Shown here: positions 7,815 through 15,590 of the stretch, piece by piece
How positions within the stretch are numbered: position 1 is the stretch's first letter
Layout: each line of letters starts with the position of its first letter
DNA from: Oscillospiraceae bacterium
GTDB taxonomy: Bacteria; Bacillota; Clostridia; Oscillospirales; CAG-382
Assembly: GCA_022508745.1 (NCBI GenBank)
Contig: JAFLUP010000016.1
Coordinates: 1-41,839, forward strand
DNA: 41,839 nucleotides
Reading direction: 5' to 3'
The notes under the pieces: model-generated
Database searches by the model: none
What the model was told of the DNA's origin: nothing
What the model saw: only the letters and a program-made list of their open reading frames with translations
Program-made: the position numbers and the translations under genes

Positions 7815-8591
7815 TTATGTGGTTGTCTTCCCTGTGTCGGTGCGGATCAGGTCCTTCACCACTTCTCCGGCGATGATCAGCCCCACGACGGAGGGAACGA
7901 AGGCGTTGCTGCCGGGAACCTGCCTGCGCTGAGTACATTTTCGCGCCGTACCGGGCGGGCAGATGCAGTTGGTGCGGCAACTGTTTGCCATATCCTCCAG
8001 CGGCTTGATAGGCTGCTCTTTGGAGTAGACCACCTTCAGCTTCCGGATGCCCCGGCGTTTCAGCTCGTACCGCATCACCTTCGCCAGCGGACAGACGGAG
8101 GTCTTATAGATGTCCGTCACCTCAAACGCAGTGGGGTCCAGCTTATTCCCTGCCCCCATGGAGCTGATGATGGGCGTACCGGCACGCTGGGCACATTCCA
8201 CCAGCGCGATCTTGCCCTTCACCGTGTCGATGGCGTCTACCACATAGTCATAGGCGGAAAAATCAAACTGATCGGCGGTCTCCGGCAGGAAAAAGGTTTT
8301 GTAAGTATTCACCACCGCCTGCGGGTTGATCTCCGCGATACGCTGGGCGGCTACGTCCACTTTATACTGCCCGATGGTCTTGCGGGTCGCGTGCAGTTGG
8401 CGGTTAAGGTTGGTCAGGCAGACCTTGTCGTCGTCGATGAGATCCAGCGTGCCCACGCCGGAACGGGCGAGAGCTTCCACGGTATACCCGCCCACGCCGC
8501 CGATGCCGAAGATCGCCACCCGCGCGGAAGCGAGAAGCTCCATGGCTTCCTTGCCAAACAGAAGTTCCGTTCTTGAAAATTGTGTCAACAT
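7815..8591 (-). CDS. tcdA: tRNA threonylcarbamoyladenosine dehydratase (TcdA/CsdL-like E1 enzyme)
   Basis: A 258-aa ThiF/E1-like enzyme that, in characterised homologues, uses ATP to cyclise t6A at position 37 of tRNAs to ct6A. The N-terminus has the nucleotide-binding loop VAIFGIGGVGGYTVEALARS (about 25-44). LDLIDDDKVCLTNLNRQ follows, with the acidic and Asn/Arg residues that bind ATP, and then VVDAIDTVKGKIAL and SSMGAGNKLDPTAF, typical of the TcdA branch rather than ThiF or MoeB. The C-terminal part has CRTNCICPP and GSNAFVPSVVGLIIA. It starts 3 bases after the larE stop (minus strand), so the two are almost certainly co-transcribed. TcdA assignment is confident by motif set and length. Confidence 0.88.
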   Translation of the reverse strand: MLTQFSRTELLFGKEAMELLASARVAIFGIGGVGGYTVEALARSGVGTLDLIDDDKVCLTNLNRQLHATRKTIGQYKVDVAAQRIAEINPQAVVNTYKTFFLPETADQFDFSAYDYVVDAIDTVKGKIALVECAQRAGTPIISSMGAGNKLDPTAFEVTDIYKTSVCPLAKVMRYELKRRGIRKLKVVYSKEQPIKPLEDMANSCRTNCICPPGTARKCTQRRQVPGSNAFVPSVVGLIIAGEVVKDLIRTDTGKTTT

Positions 8592-8594
8592 ATG

Positions 8595-9410
8595 TTAAAT
8601 CCCCGAAAGTGTGCGATTCATGCTGCCGGTTCGGTAACCGCCCAGATCCAGCGAGACGTAGGCAAAGCCCAGCTCCCGTAAGTAACGATCCAGCTCCGCG
8701 GCGGCGTCTCCCGCCAGTATCTTGGGAAACTCGGAGGGTTCGACTTCGATACGCGCAAGGGAGCCATGCACCCGCACCCGCACCTGCTTGAAGCCCATGT
8801 CCAGCAACCGCTGTTCCGCCTTGTCCACCATGGCGAGCTTTTCTTCCGAAATAGTCTCCCCATAAACGAACCGGGAAGCGAGGCAGGCAAAGGAAGGCTT
8901 TTCCCATGTGGGGAGCCCCAGCTCTTTGGAAAGCTGCCGGATCTCCGCTTTGGTCAGTTGCGCTTCCCGCAGGGGGCTTTTGATCCCCAACTCCGCCACC
9001 GCCTGCAAACCGGGACGGTAGTCCCCGTTGTCGTCCAGATTGGAGCCTTCCGCCACAAAAGCGATCCCGTTGGAGGCGGCAATGTCCCGAATCTTGGTGA
9101 ACAGCTCCCGCTTGCAGAGGTAGCAGCGATTGACCGGGTTTTGACGGAAGCCCTCGATGGAAAGCTCCTCCGAATCCACCACGATCTGCCGAATCCCCTC
9201 CGATATGCAAAACGCCGATGCTTCCTCCTGTTCCCGCTTCGGGAAGGAACAGGAGCGCGCCGTCACGGCGATAGCCTTCTCCCCCAGCAGATCATGGGCG
9301 ACCTTCAAGAGGAAGGTGGAATCCACGCCGGAGGAAAACGCCACGGCAACGCTGCCGAGATCGCGCAAATACGCCTCAAGCGCCTGTTTCTTTTGATGTA
9401 CTGTATCCAT
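8595..9410 (-). CDS. larE: LarE-type ATP-dependent sacrificial sulphur transferase
   Basis: This 271-aa protein belongs to the LarE family, which adenylates and thiolates the carboxylates of a pyridinium compound while maturing the nickel-pincer nucleotide cofactor. Seen are the PP-loop VAVAFSSGVDSTFLLK (about 21-36), NRCYLCKRELF with a CxxC, EGSNLDDNGDYRPG, and KPSFACLASRF, where the Cys corresponds to the sacrificial sulphur donor of the Lactobacillus enzyme. ATG at 9410 has AAAGGACGATCGC upstream and a consensus promoter about 57 bases away. No larA, larB or larC is in the window, so the cofactor's recipient is elsewhere or this homologue acts on another substrate. It forms an operon with tcdA. 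Confidence 0.85.
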   Translation of the reverse strand: MDTVHQKKQALEAYLRDLGSVAVAFSSGVDSTFLLKVAHDLLGEKAIAVTARSCSFPKREQEEASAFCISEGIRQIVVDSEELSIEGFRQNPVNRCYLCKRELFTKIRDIAASNGIAFVAEGSNLDDNGDYRPGLQAVAELGIKSPLREAQLTKAEIRQLSKELGLPTWEKPSFACLASRFVYGETISEEKLAMVDKAEQRLLDMGFKQVRVRVHGSLARIEVEPSEFPKILAGDAAAELDRYLRELGFAYVSLDLGGYRTGSMNRTLSGI

Positions 9411-9466
9411 GCGATCGTCCTTTCACGCAAGCAGGAATCACAAAACCGATTGATTTTATATGCTAT

Positions 9467-9495
9467 AGTATAATGCCTTTCCATTGTTTTGTCAA
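9467..9495 (-). promoter_or_regulatory. Promoter of the larE-tcdA operon
   Basis: On the minus strand TTGACA (9490-9495), 17 bases, TATACT (9467-9472). It is back to back with the cysK promoter. Confidence 0.85.
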
Positions 9496-9533
9496 GGACA
9501 CGGGAAAAAACTTTCCCTTTTTTTCAAAAAGTC

Positions 9534-9562
9534 TTGACAGACGAAAAATACCGTGCTATAAT
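9534..9562 (+). promoter_or_regulatory. Perfect consensus promoter of cysK
   Basis: TTGACA (9534-9539), 17 bases and TATAAT (9557-9562). An AT-rich stretch with TTGATAGG follows around the expected transcription start and could hold an operator, but no clear dyad is visible. Confidence 0.9.
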
Positions 9563-9618
9563 GCAATACACATAAAGTTGATAGGTTTTATTACAATTTG
9601 AAAAAGGAGTGCATGGAT

Positions 9619-10548
9619 ATGAAAGTCTACGACCGCATCACCGACCTGATCGGCGGCACGCCGCTGCTGAAACTGACCAATTATGCAAATCTCAAGGGAC
9701 TTGGCGCAACGGTCTGCGCCAAACTGGAGTATTTCAACCCCGCCGGCAGCGTAAAGGACCGTATCGCGAAGGCAATGATCGACGACGCGGAGGCGAAGGG
9801 GCTTCTGACGCCGGATTCCGTCATCATTGAACCCACCAGCGGGAACACCGGTATCGGGCTTTCTTCTGTTGCCGCCGCACGGGGCTACCGCATCATCCTG
9901 ACCATGCCGGAAACCATGAGCGTCGAGCGGCGCAATCTGCTGAAGGCGTACGGGGCGGAACTGGTGCTGACCGAAGGCGCAAAGGGCATGAAGGGCGCCA
10001 TCGAGAAGGCGCAGGAGCTCGCAGCGGAGATACCGGGCAGCTTCATTCCCAGCCAGTTCTCCAATCCCGCCAACCCTGCGGTCCATGTCGCGACCACGGG
10101 TCCGGAGATCTGGGAGGATACCGACGGCAAAGTGGATATCTTCGTCGCAGGCGTGGGCACCGGCGGTACCCTTTCCGGCGTTGGCGAATATTTGAAGAGC
10201 AAGAATCCCAATGTCAAGGTGGTGGCGGTGGAGCCCGCTGCCTCCCCCGTGCTTTCCAAAGGCACGCCGGGACCGCACAAGATCCAGGGCATCGGCGCAG
10301 GCTTTGTGCCGGATACCCTGAACACGCATATTTATGACGAGATCATCACCGTGGAACACGAGGACGCCTTCGAGACCGGCCGCACCCTTGCGCGGAGGGA
10401 AGGTCTGCTGGTGGGAATCTCCTCGGGCGCTGCCGTCTGGGCAGCAGCGGAACTGGCGAAACGCCCGGAAAATGCGGGCAAACTCATCGTCGCCCTCCTG
10501 CCGGATACCGGCGAGCGGTATCTCTCTACCCCCATGTTTGCGGAATAA
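9619..10548 (+). CDS. cysK: Cysteine synthase A (O-acetylserine sulphhydrylase)
   Basis: A 309-aa PLP enzyme that makes cysteine from O-acetylserine and sulphide in the cytoplasm. Diagnostic motifs are IGGTPLLKL near the start, [14 protein letters not shown] with the Schiff-base lysine, [11 protein letters not shown] (substrate-binding loop), [15 protein letters not shown] (phosphate-binding glycine loop) and [14 protein letters not shown], with GISSGAA near the C-terminus. Length fits CysK rather than the longer cystathionine beta-synthases. Three in-frame starts are close together (9598, 9613, 9619); AGGAG at 9605-9609 gives 9 bases to ATG 9619 but only 3 to ATG 9613, so 9619 is used. It is single-gene, with a consensus promoter and a strong terminator. 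No cysE is adjacent. Confidence 0.95.
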   Translation: MKVYDRITDLIGGTPLLKLTNYANLKGLGATVCAKLEYFNPAGSVKDRIAKAMIDDAEAKGLLTPDSVIIEPTSGNTGIGLSSVAAARGYRIILTMPETMSVERRNLLKAYGAELVLTEGAKGMKGAIEKAQELAAEIPGSFIPSQFSNPANPAVHVATTGPEIWEDTDGKVDIFVAGVGTGGTLSGVGEYLKSKNPNVKVVAVEPAASPVLSKGTPGPHKIQGIGAGFVPDTLNTHIYDEIITVEHEDAFETGRTLARREGLLVGISSGAAVWAAAELAKRPENAGKLIVALLPDTGERYLSTPMFAE

Positions 10549-10570
10549 GAACATCGTTTTTGTAGCAAAC

Positions 10571-10607
10571 AACCCGGAAGGAAACGCTCCTTCCGGGTTC
10601 TCTTTTT
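10571..10607 (+). terminator. Rho-independent terminator of cysK
   Basis: A perfect 12-bp stem (10571-10582 with 10588-10599) with a 5-base loop is followed by CTCTTTTT. Confidence 0.9.
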
Positions 10608-10631
10608 AGCACCTTTATGCACCGCACAACT

Positions 10632-11321
10632 TTATTGCATTTTTTCTTTTAAGAATTCTGCCGATAAATGAATTTCCTCCGTTTTGCCCTTTCCTGCTTC
10701 ACAGTCAAGATACAACATACCGTTTTCCCAACGGGAATACTCTATGGCAAAAAAACGATCGTCGGGATCTAACATCTCGTGGAGATCAAGCCATCGCTGT
10801 ACCGGCTGCTCCGTTAACGGATCGGAAAAATCCAATACGATCGTGGAATACTGCGCCGCCCAAATGCAGCCGTCTACCGCAAGCAGGTTGCTTTGAGGAT
10901 CATAAGCCGCCCCGCACCAGATAAATGTCTCATCAAAATCCTTGCCATCCTGCGGATACGATTCCGAAGGAATGTAGTGGAATTCCTTCCCGCTTTCCAA
11001 TTCCAGAACGCTGTACCCATAGAGGTCGACACTAAACAGCAGATACCGTTTACCGTTCGCATGGCGAAACAAATATGCGAAACAGGTGCCATTCAGATTA
11101 TGCCATGTGAAAACTTCCCTACCATTTGCATCAAATAACGTGTTCACCAATAGATGTGGCTGCCACTCGTCTATTTTTCCTTGATAGCGCTCAAAACGGA
11201 CGGAATAGCCATCTTCTAATTGCACGGTTCGGTCAAATTCCGGATCCCGATTCTCGGGCACGAAAAGCGCTTGACCCTTTGTATGCCATTCCAGATATGG
11301 TTTGTTATTTATCGCGTTCAT
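10632..11321 (-). CDS. Uncharacterised protein, 229 aa
   Basis: I do not recognise the family. The protein is soluble, acidic and aromatic-rich, with no signal peptide or membrane helix. Its pattern of short beta-like strands (YSVRFERYQGK, KRYLLFSVDLYGYSVLEL, NLLAVDGCIWAAQYSTIVLDF, RFFAIEYSRWENGMLYLD) suggests a small beta-propeller or WD-like sensor fold, which is only an impression. The start at 11321 (MNAINNKPYLEW) is picked because GGAGG lies just upstream and a promoter precedes it. The longer frame to 11516 would overlap the M50 gene. It stands alone, convergent with cysK. Similar stand-alone proteins in gut Clostridia are annotated as hypothetical, and no function is claimed. Confidence 0.7.
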   Translation of the reverse strand: MNAINNKPYLEWHTKGQALFVPENRDPEFDRTVQLEDGYSVRFERYQGKIDEWQPHLLVNTLFDANGREVFTWHNLNGTCFAYLFRHANGKRYLLFSVDLYGYSVLELESGKEFHYIPSESYPQDGKDFDETFIWCGAAYDPQSNLLAVDGCIWAAQYSTIVLDFSDPLTEQPVQRWLDLHEMLDPDDRFFAIEYSRWENGMLYLDCEAGKGKTEEIHLSAEFLKEKMQ

Positions 11322-11348
11322 TTTCCTCCGTCCTCTCTTTTTTTGACT

Positions 11349-11377
11349 ATTGTAGCACAGGCAAGGAAAAATTGCAA
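11349..11377 (-). promoter_or_regulatory. Promoter of the 229-aa unknown gene
   Basis: On the minus strand TTGCAA (11372-11377), 17 bases, TACAAT (11349-11354), about 28 bases from the chosen start. It separates this gene from the M50 protease gene. Confidence 0.65.
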
Positions 11378-11386
11378 GGAAATTCT

Positions 11387-11998
11387 TCACCTCACCGCCT
11401 GTGCCAGCAGGACGGCGGAGAGCAGCAGCGTCCAGAGTGGGAAGGACGCGAGGGCGGAAAGGGCGAGAAGCAACGCGAATAGCAGGAACGCCGCCAGACG
11501 GGAAACGGTCCGGCATACGCGCTCCGCGTCACCCGAACGCTCCGGCGGCAAACGGAGCAGCAAGACGGAGAGCAACAGCTTTCCCCCGTCCAGCGTCTCC
11601 CACGGGAGCAGATTGAGCAGCGCAAGGAATCCGTTTGCCAGCGCGAAAAAGAGCAGCGGAAGTTGAAACACCCTGAAAAGTCCCAGTGCAAGGAACAGCG
11701 AGACACACGAACAGACCAACAGATTGACCAGTGCGCCGGCGGCTGCGATCCAAGCGGAAGCGCGCAGCGGGCAGAGGGCGTCGTCGTAAACGATCCGTGC
11801 GCCCATGGGCTCAAGATCCACCCGTCGGACGGGGATCCTGTAAACGCGCAGAGCGGCGAAATGCCCAAGCTCATGCAGCAATGCGGCGAGCAGAAGAAGC
11901 GCGGCAGGCAGTCCGCCCTCCAGCCAGAGCATCAGTGCATATGCAGGCAGGGCAAGCAGATTCACCCGCAGGCGGAAACGCGGAAATACGGCGTACAC
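11387..11998 (-). CDS. M50-family intramembrane zinc metalloprotease (SpoIVFB-like)
   Basis: A 203-aa membrane protease of the site-2 protease family. The zinc-binding HELGH sits in transmembrane helix 2 (ALLHELGHFAALRVY, about residues 42-46). The third ligand motif is NLLPWETLDGGKLL (about 133-146), matching the NxxPxxxLDGG rule. It has five to six hydrophobic helices, no PDZ domain and no CBS domain; that compact form is closest to SpoIVFB, which in Bacillus cleaves pro-sigma-K in the mother cell. It is 3 bases downstream of a small membrane-protein gene and divergent from spoIIGA-sigE. A sporulation role is plausible from this setting, but compact M50 proteases also have other substrates, so no gene symbol is given. 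Confidence 0.8.
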   Translation of the reverse strand: MYAVFPRFRLRVNLLALPAYALMLWLEGGLPAALLLLAALLHELGHFAALRVYRIPVRRVDLEPMGARIVYDDALCPLRASAWIAAAGALVNLLVCSCVSLFLALGLFRVFQLPLLFFALANGFLALLNLLPWETLDGGKLLLSVLLLRLPPERSGDAERVCRTVSRLAAFLLFALLLALSALASFPLWTLLLSAVLLAQAVR

Positions 11999-12001
11999 GG
12001 A

Positions 12002-12223
12002 TCAATCGTCCCCGAGAAGCCGGTCGAGCAGCGCGTAAAGTCCCTGCGGGCGGACGTCAGCGCGATCCTCCCCCGCAAACACCTCCATACTCCCCCGCTC
12101 CTCCGCCCGCTGACGGTAGAGCCGGAAAGAAAGGGTCAGAAACAGGGCGCAGACCAACAGCAGGGAGAAACATTTCAGCGCCGTGCGTTCCCCCGCGCGA
12201 AAGATCAGAAACGGTTTTCGCAA
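12002..12223 (-). CDS. Small single-pass membrane protein, 73 aa, partner candidate of the M50 protease
   Basis: The reading frame is longer (to 12352), but the best start is TTG at 12223, 8 bases after GGGGGG. That gives a 73-aa protein: a basic N-terminus (MRKPFLIFRAGERTALK), one transmembrane helix (FSLLLVCALFLTLSFRLY) and a charged extracytoplasmic-or-cytoplasmic tail ending LYALLDRLLGDD. I recognise no family. Its stop is 3 bases before the M50 protease start, so they are translated from one transcript. In Bacillus the SpoIVFB protease is held inactive by membrane partners (SpoIVFA, BofA). This protein has the position and topology for such a role but no visible SpoIVFA-type peptidase-M23-like domain. 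Coding status is moderately supported by the ribosome site and spacing. Confidence 0.55.
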   Translation of the reverse strand: MRKPFLIFRAGERTALKCFSLLLVCALFLTLSFRLYRQRAEERGSMEVFAGEDRADVRPQGLYALLDRLLGDD

Positions 12224-12340
12224 CGAAAATCCCCCCAAGAAAAATAAAATGAAAAGTCGTCCCCCAAAGCGACATATTTTTTGCAGCTTTGTCCCTACAA
12301 TAAGAACAAGCACAGCGGACAAATGGGAGATGGAGAACAA

Positions 12341-13150
12341 ATGCCCGGGCAAGAGGTATTGATACTATATGCAGACGTCCTCGCGTTTCTGAACTTCGCG
12401 CTGGATTTTCTTTGCCTGTGGATCTGCGCCAAAGTAGCGATGCGGCGGTTCATCGGCTGGCGCGTAGTGCTGGGTGCCTTGACGGGCGCGCTCTACGCGC
12501 TGGCGTCAGTCTCTTTTTCGGCGTTTCCGCTGACCTTGCAACTGCTGTTCCATCTGCTTTCCGCCTGTCTGATCTGCCTGATCGCGTTTCCCACCAAGGG
12601 AATACGACCCAAACAGTTCGGAAAAACGCTGTTCGTCTTTCTGTTTACGGAAGCGGGCATGGGCGGCGTCATCACGGCGGCGTACTACATAGGCCATCGG
12701 AGAGCCACCGCCGCCGGGATCATCGCATTGGCACTGCTGTTCGGCGGTGCGCTCGTCCTATACGGTCTGTACTGCAGAAAGAAGGTTTACGCACGAAATA
12801 TGAAAATTGAAATCACCTTCGGAGAGACCCGTGTGCACGCGGACCTATTGGTGGACAGCGGAAATCTGGTCACAGAGCCCTTTTCCGCCCTGCCTGTGGT
12901 CATCCTATCGGCATCCGTGCTTCCCTCTCCCCTCAACAAGCCGGATCTGGAAAGCAGCCCGGTGCCCCTGCGTGCCATCCCTATCCGCACCGGCACCGGC
13001 ATGGGACTGCTTTACGGTTTCATTCCCGACAGCATCACCCTCTGCCCGCCCTTTGAAAAGCACCGCCGCGTGGACGCCGTCATCGGCATCGACACCGACA
13101 ACACCGATTTTGCCGGCTGCGACGGTCTTTTGCCCGGCGCTCTGCTCTGA
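12341..13150 (+). CDS. spoIIGA: Sigma-E processing peptidase SpoIIGA
   Basis: SpoIIGA is the membrane aspartic protease that removes the propeptide of pro-sigma-E at the mother-cell side of the sporulation septum after a SpoIIR signal. The 269-aa protein has the standard plan: five hydrophobic segments over the first ~150 residues (from [18 protein letters not shown]), then a soluble protease domain with the catalytic [12 protein letters not shown] (Asp at residue 172) and [11 protein letters not shown]. The ATG at 12341 is preferred over the frame start at 12281 because it follows GGAGAACAA and begins directly before the first helix. Its stop is 37 bases before sigE, the universal arrangement. 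A Spo0A-type TGTCG-like site lies at about 12268-12275 on the other strand, but no clean promoter was found. Confidence 0.92.
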   Translation: MPGQEVLILYADVLAFLNFALDFLCLWICAKVAMRRFIGWRVVLGALTGALYALASVSFSAFPLTLQLLFHLLSACLICLIAFPTKGIRPKQFGKTLFVFLFTEAGMGGVITAAYYIGHRRATAAGIIALALLFGGALVLYGLYCRKKVYARNMKIEITFGETRVHADLLVDSGNLVTEPFSALPVVILSASVLPSPLNKPDLESSPVPLRAIPIRTGTGMGLLYGFIPDSITLCPPFEKHRRVDAVIGIDTDNTDFAGCDGLLPGALL

Positions 13151-13187
13151 CGCATCCACAAAAAAATACAAGAAAGGATCTGACCGG

Positions 13188-13931
13188 ATGACAACTGCGA
13201 TCAAAAAGAAGTCCAAAAAGAAAACGCCCCGCTCCGGACATTCCCTGCGACAATGGCTGTTTCGGCTGTTCCGGCCCGGTGAGCTTTACTATATCAACGG
13301 ACCGCAGACCCTCCCACCGCCCCTCTCCCGGGAGGAAGAAGCGGCGCTGCTGGAAAAACTGGAAACGGATGAAAGCGTGAAAAACACGCTGGTAGAGCGG
13401 AATCTGCGACTGGTGGTCTATATCGCCAAGAAGTTCGAAAGCTCCTCCGTCGGGATCGAGGATCTGATCTCCATCGGCGCCATCGGGTTGATGAAGGCCG
13501 TCAACACCTTCCGTCCGGACAAACAGATCAAGCTCGCCACCTACGCCTCCCGCTGCATCGAGAACGAGATCCTCATGTACCTGCGCAAAAACGCCGGCGT
13601 GCGCGCGGAGCTTTCTCTGGATGAGCCGCTCAACGTGGATTACGACGGCAACGAGCTGCTGCTGAGCGACCTGCTGGGCTCGGAAGGAGACGACGTCTGC
13701 CGCGCTCTGGAGGAGCGGGAAGAAAGGCGCATGATCCGCCGCGCCATCGACAGCCTCTCCGATCGGGAAAAGCGCATCATCGAGCTACGGTTCGGCTTTG
13801 CGCCGGAGAGCCGCGGGCAGGAAAAGACGCAGAAGGAGGTTGCCGACCTGCTGGGCATCTCGCAAAGCTACATTTCCCGCTTGGAAAAAAAGACCATCGA
13901 GCGCTTGCGGGAGATGTTGAGCCACGTATAA
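13188..13931 (+). CDS. sigE: RNA polymerase sporulation sigma factor SigE (pro-sigma-E)
   Basis: A 247-aa sigma-70-family factor that directs early mother-cell transcription during sporulation. An N-terminal pro-sequence with a basic, amphipathic start ([12 protein letters not shown]..., then [20 protein letters not shown]) precedes the cleavage region PPPLSREEE, as in Bacillus pro-sigma-E. Region 2 follows ([23 protein letters not shown] and [15 protein letters not shown]), then region 4 with [12 protein letters not shown] and the helix-turn-helix [23 protein letters not shown] 13188 has GAAAGGATC upstream; a much longer frame exists to 12807 but overlaps spoIIGA out of frame. Unlike Bacillus, no sigG gene follows: the next feature is a terminator. 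Confidence 0.95.
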   Translation: MTTAIKKKSKKKTPRSGHSLRQWLFRLFRPGELYYINGPQTLPPPLSREEEAALLEKLETDESVKNTLVERNLRLVVYIAKKFESSSVGIEDLISIGAIGLMKAVNTFRPDKQIKLATYASRCIENEILMYLRKNAGVRAELSLDEPLNVDYDGNELLLSDLLGSEGDDVCRALEEREERRMIRRAIDSLSDREKRIIELRFGFAPESRGQEKTQKEVADLLGISQSYISRLEKKTIERLREMLSHV

Positions 13932-13935
13932 AGCA

Positions 13936-13972
13936 AAGGGACTGTCACGTTGGGACAGTCCCTTCTTTTTTT
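13936..13972. terminator. Bidirectional terminator after sigE
   Basis: AAGGGACTGTC (13936-13946) pairs perfectly with GACAGTCCCTT (13954-13964), followed by CTTTTTTT. The converging membrane-protein gene ends at 13971. Confidence 0.9.
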
Positions 13973-14720
13973 ATTCGTCCGCTTCTTCTTCAAAGGCTTC
14001 CTCCGCAATGGAATAGGCCTTTCCGTTGATCAGTAGGGTTTCATCGTCCAGCCATTCGATTTCCACGCTGTCCCTTCTTTCCCCCCAGTCGCCTGTGATT
14101 TTCATAGGCGTTTTGTTAAAGGAAAGGAAGAGCAATTCCTTGTCACTCCTCTTATAATACACTTTCACGTATGTGCTCGAGCCGAACATCGCCATATTCT
14201 CATAGCGCACCTGCGCCACATAGGAGCTCTCCGGGGAGCCGATCTCCACCACCAAGTCGGAAAGACCGAAATCCCCGACGACAGGGGCGATCAGCACCCA
14301 AAGGGAGACGGGCAGAGAGACCAGCAACGCCACAAAGCCGGAAGCGATCTTCATCGGCGCCGGCTGCACGTTGCGGAACAACAGCACCGCAAAGAGCACA
14401 AGGCAAAGGACGGCGATGACGATGCACACGATGCTCCAACCGCTCAGGGGAATGAAAATCGCCCAATGGAGGAACGCCAGCGGGAACAGCAATGCGGAAG
14501 AAGCGGAAAGGATCTGATCCACCTTGCTGGTCATTTTTTCCTGCCAGACAAACAGCCCAACACTCACCAAAAGCGACAGACCCGCCATAACGAAAGCGAT
14601 CGCCAGCGCACCGTGAAGCGCCATCTCGTAGCCCTTCAAAACGGCGTACAGCTTTGCGATGGGAAGAAACATATAGAGGCATACCAAAATCACCGTGGAA
14701 ATGGAAGTTGCCTTTTTCAT
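13971..14720 (-). CDS. Polytopic membrane protein with DUF5412-like C-terminal domain
   Basis: A 249-aa protein with five or six hydrophobic helices in its first ~150 residues (opening MKKATSISTVILVCLYMFLPI). A soluble C-terminal domain of about 95 residues follows, reading IGSPESSYVAQVRYENM, then a tyrosine-rich strand (STYVKVYYKRSDKELLF) and a closing WLDDETLLINGKAYSI. That domain resembles DUF5412, a small beta-rich domain often tethered to the Firmicutes membrane. No function is established. It starts at ATG 14720 after AAGGAGATTTATTTGTT. No clear promoter was found in the 90 bases upstream (TTGACG at about 14778 has no well-spaced partner). It converges on sigE and shares its terminator. 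Confidence 0.7.
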   Translation of the reverse strand: MKKATSISTVILVCLYMFLPIAKLYAVLKGYEMALHGALAIAFVMAGLSLLVSVGLFVWQEKMTSKVDQILSASSALLFPLAFLHWAIFIPLSGWSIVCIVIAVLCLVLFAVLLFRNVQPAPMKIASGFVALLVSLPVSLWVLIAPVVGDFGLSDLVVEIGSPESSYVAQVRYENMAMFGSSTYVKVYYKRSDKELLFLSFNKTPMKITGDWGERRDSVEIEWLDDETLLINGKAYSIAEEAFEEEADE

Positions 14721-14812
14721 AACAAATAAATCTCCTTGTGTTTTTATAAAAGGAATACCGGATTGTCCCCGTCAAGCTGATCGGTTTTTGCAAACCCGAT
14801 GGACTGATACAA

Positions 14813-14986
14813 CTACGGTTCCGTAAAGGGGTCATACGGTCTAAAAAACGTGCCGGTCACATACGTTCCATCCATTGCATGAATCAATTCCTCGGCTTTG
14901 ACATACATCACGACACGCATGGGAAATTCATGCTGCCACCGGATCCAAGCGACAAATCTGCCGATGGACGGCAGGCTCCTTTGCTT
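14813..14986 (-). pseudogene. Truncated gene scrap on the minus strand
   Basis: Directly after the stop of the phospholipase C-like gene, in the same minus-strand frame, an open stretch reads RFVAWIRWQHEFPMRVVMY, then VKAEELIHAMDGTYVTG and TFFRPYDPFTEP, ending at TAG (14813-14815). Composition and rhythm are protein-like (aromatics, R-W-x-H-E-F-P, D-G-x-Y-V-x-G, F-R-P-Y-D), but there is no plausible full-length start: only an internal ATG giving 35 codons, with no ribosome site. It is best read as the remains of a longer gene whose 5' part was deleted or displaced. The parent family is not recognised. Confidence 0.4.
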
Positions 14987-15571
14987 TTACGCCTTCCCAA
15001 AGGTCTTTCGGAACTCCCCGGCAACGAAATCGGTAAATTGCTCCACGAAATCCGGCGGAAACGCAACGGAATATGCCTCGCGGGCGTTGAGCATGGGGTA
15101 CCAGGTACGGGCGAGGAAGCCCTGCAATCCGTCCCGGGTGATCCCGCACGGGAATGGAGACGACGGGTTCAGCGGAAGGAACGTGCGGTTCATCTCCAAA
15201 AAGAGCGCGGGGGCTTCGGGATCGTGATGGTAAAGATAGGACCCGGCAAGGAAGATCTCCCTGCGGTATTGAAAGAACCACCCCGGCTCAGAGGCGTGGG
15301 CGGCGGCATAGACGTCGTAGCCCTCTCTGTCCCAATGCAGATCGAGGAACAGGTGCAGCAGCACCCCGCGGGAAAACGGATCGGAAAGATCCAGCCCCTC
15401 CGCAAAGCGATGAAGCGCCCCAAACCGATCAGGGATGCCGCGGAAATGGGTGCGGTCCTTTTCTGCCCGCGTGCCGATCATATCCGGCGCGATATTGCCG
15501 GTGTAAAACAGCACCGGCGCGTTTGCATCCACCTTTTTCGCGCAGGAGAGATGCACCATAGCGGATGACAT
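14987..15571 (-). CDS. Zinc-dependent phospholipase C-like protein
   Basis: A 194-aa protein with the layout of the zinc-dependent phospholipase C/S1-P1-like helical hydrolases widespread in Clostridia. Near the start come MVHLSCAKKV and FYTGNIAPDMIG (His and Asp of the metal site), then DRTHFRG, LLHLFLDLHWD (a HxxxD pattern) and SYLYHHDPE. These histidines and aspartates are the expected metal ligands. No signal peptide is present, so it would be cytoplasmic. ATG 15571 follows AAAGGGAAACTGACC; the frame reaches 15706, but that part overlaps galE and is basic nonsense. It is 19 bases downstream of galE and likely co-transcribed. Substrate and true activity are unproven. Confidence 0.7.
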   Translation of the reverse strand: MSSAMVHLSCAKKVDANAPVLFYTGNIAPDMIGTRAEKDRTHFRGIPDRFGALHRFAEGLDLSDPFSRGVLLHLFLDLHWDREGYDVYAAAHASEPGWFFQYRREIFLAGSYLYHHDPEAPALFLEMNRTFLPLNPSSPFPCGITRDGLQGFLARTWYPMLNAREAYSVAFPPDFVEQFTDFVAGEFRKTFGKA

Positions 15572-15590
15572 GGTCAGTTTCCCTTTCCGT

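Noticed and set aside
12807-13187. Extended N-terminus for sigE (374-aa frame)
   Set aside because: Overlaps spoIIGA out of frame; the pro-sigma-E start at 13188 matches the known length and has its own ribosome site.
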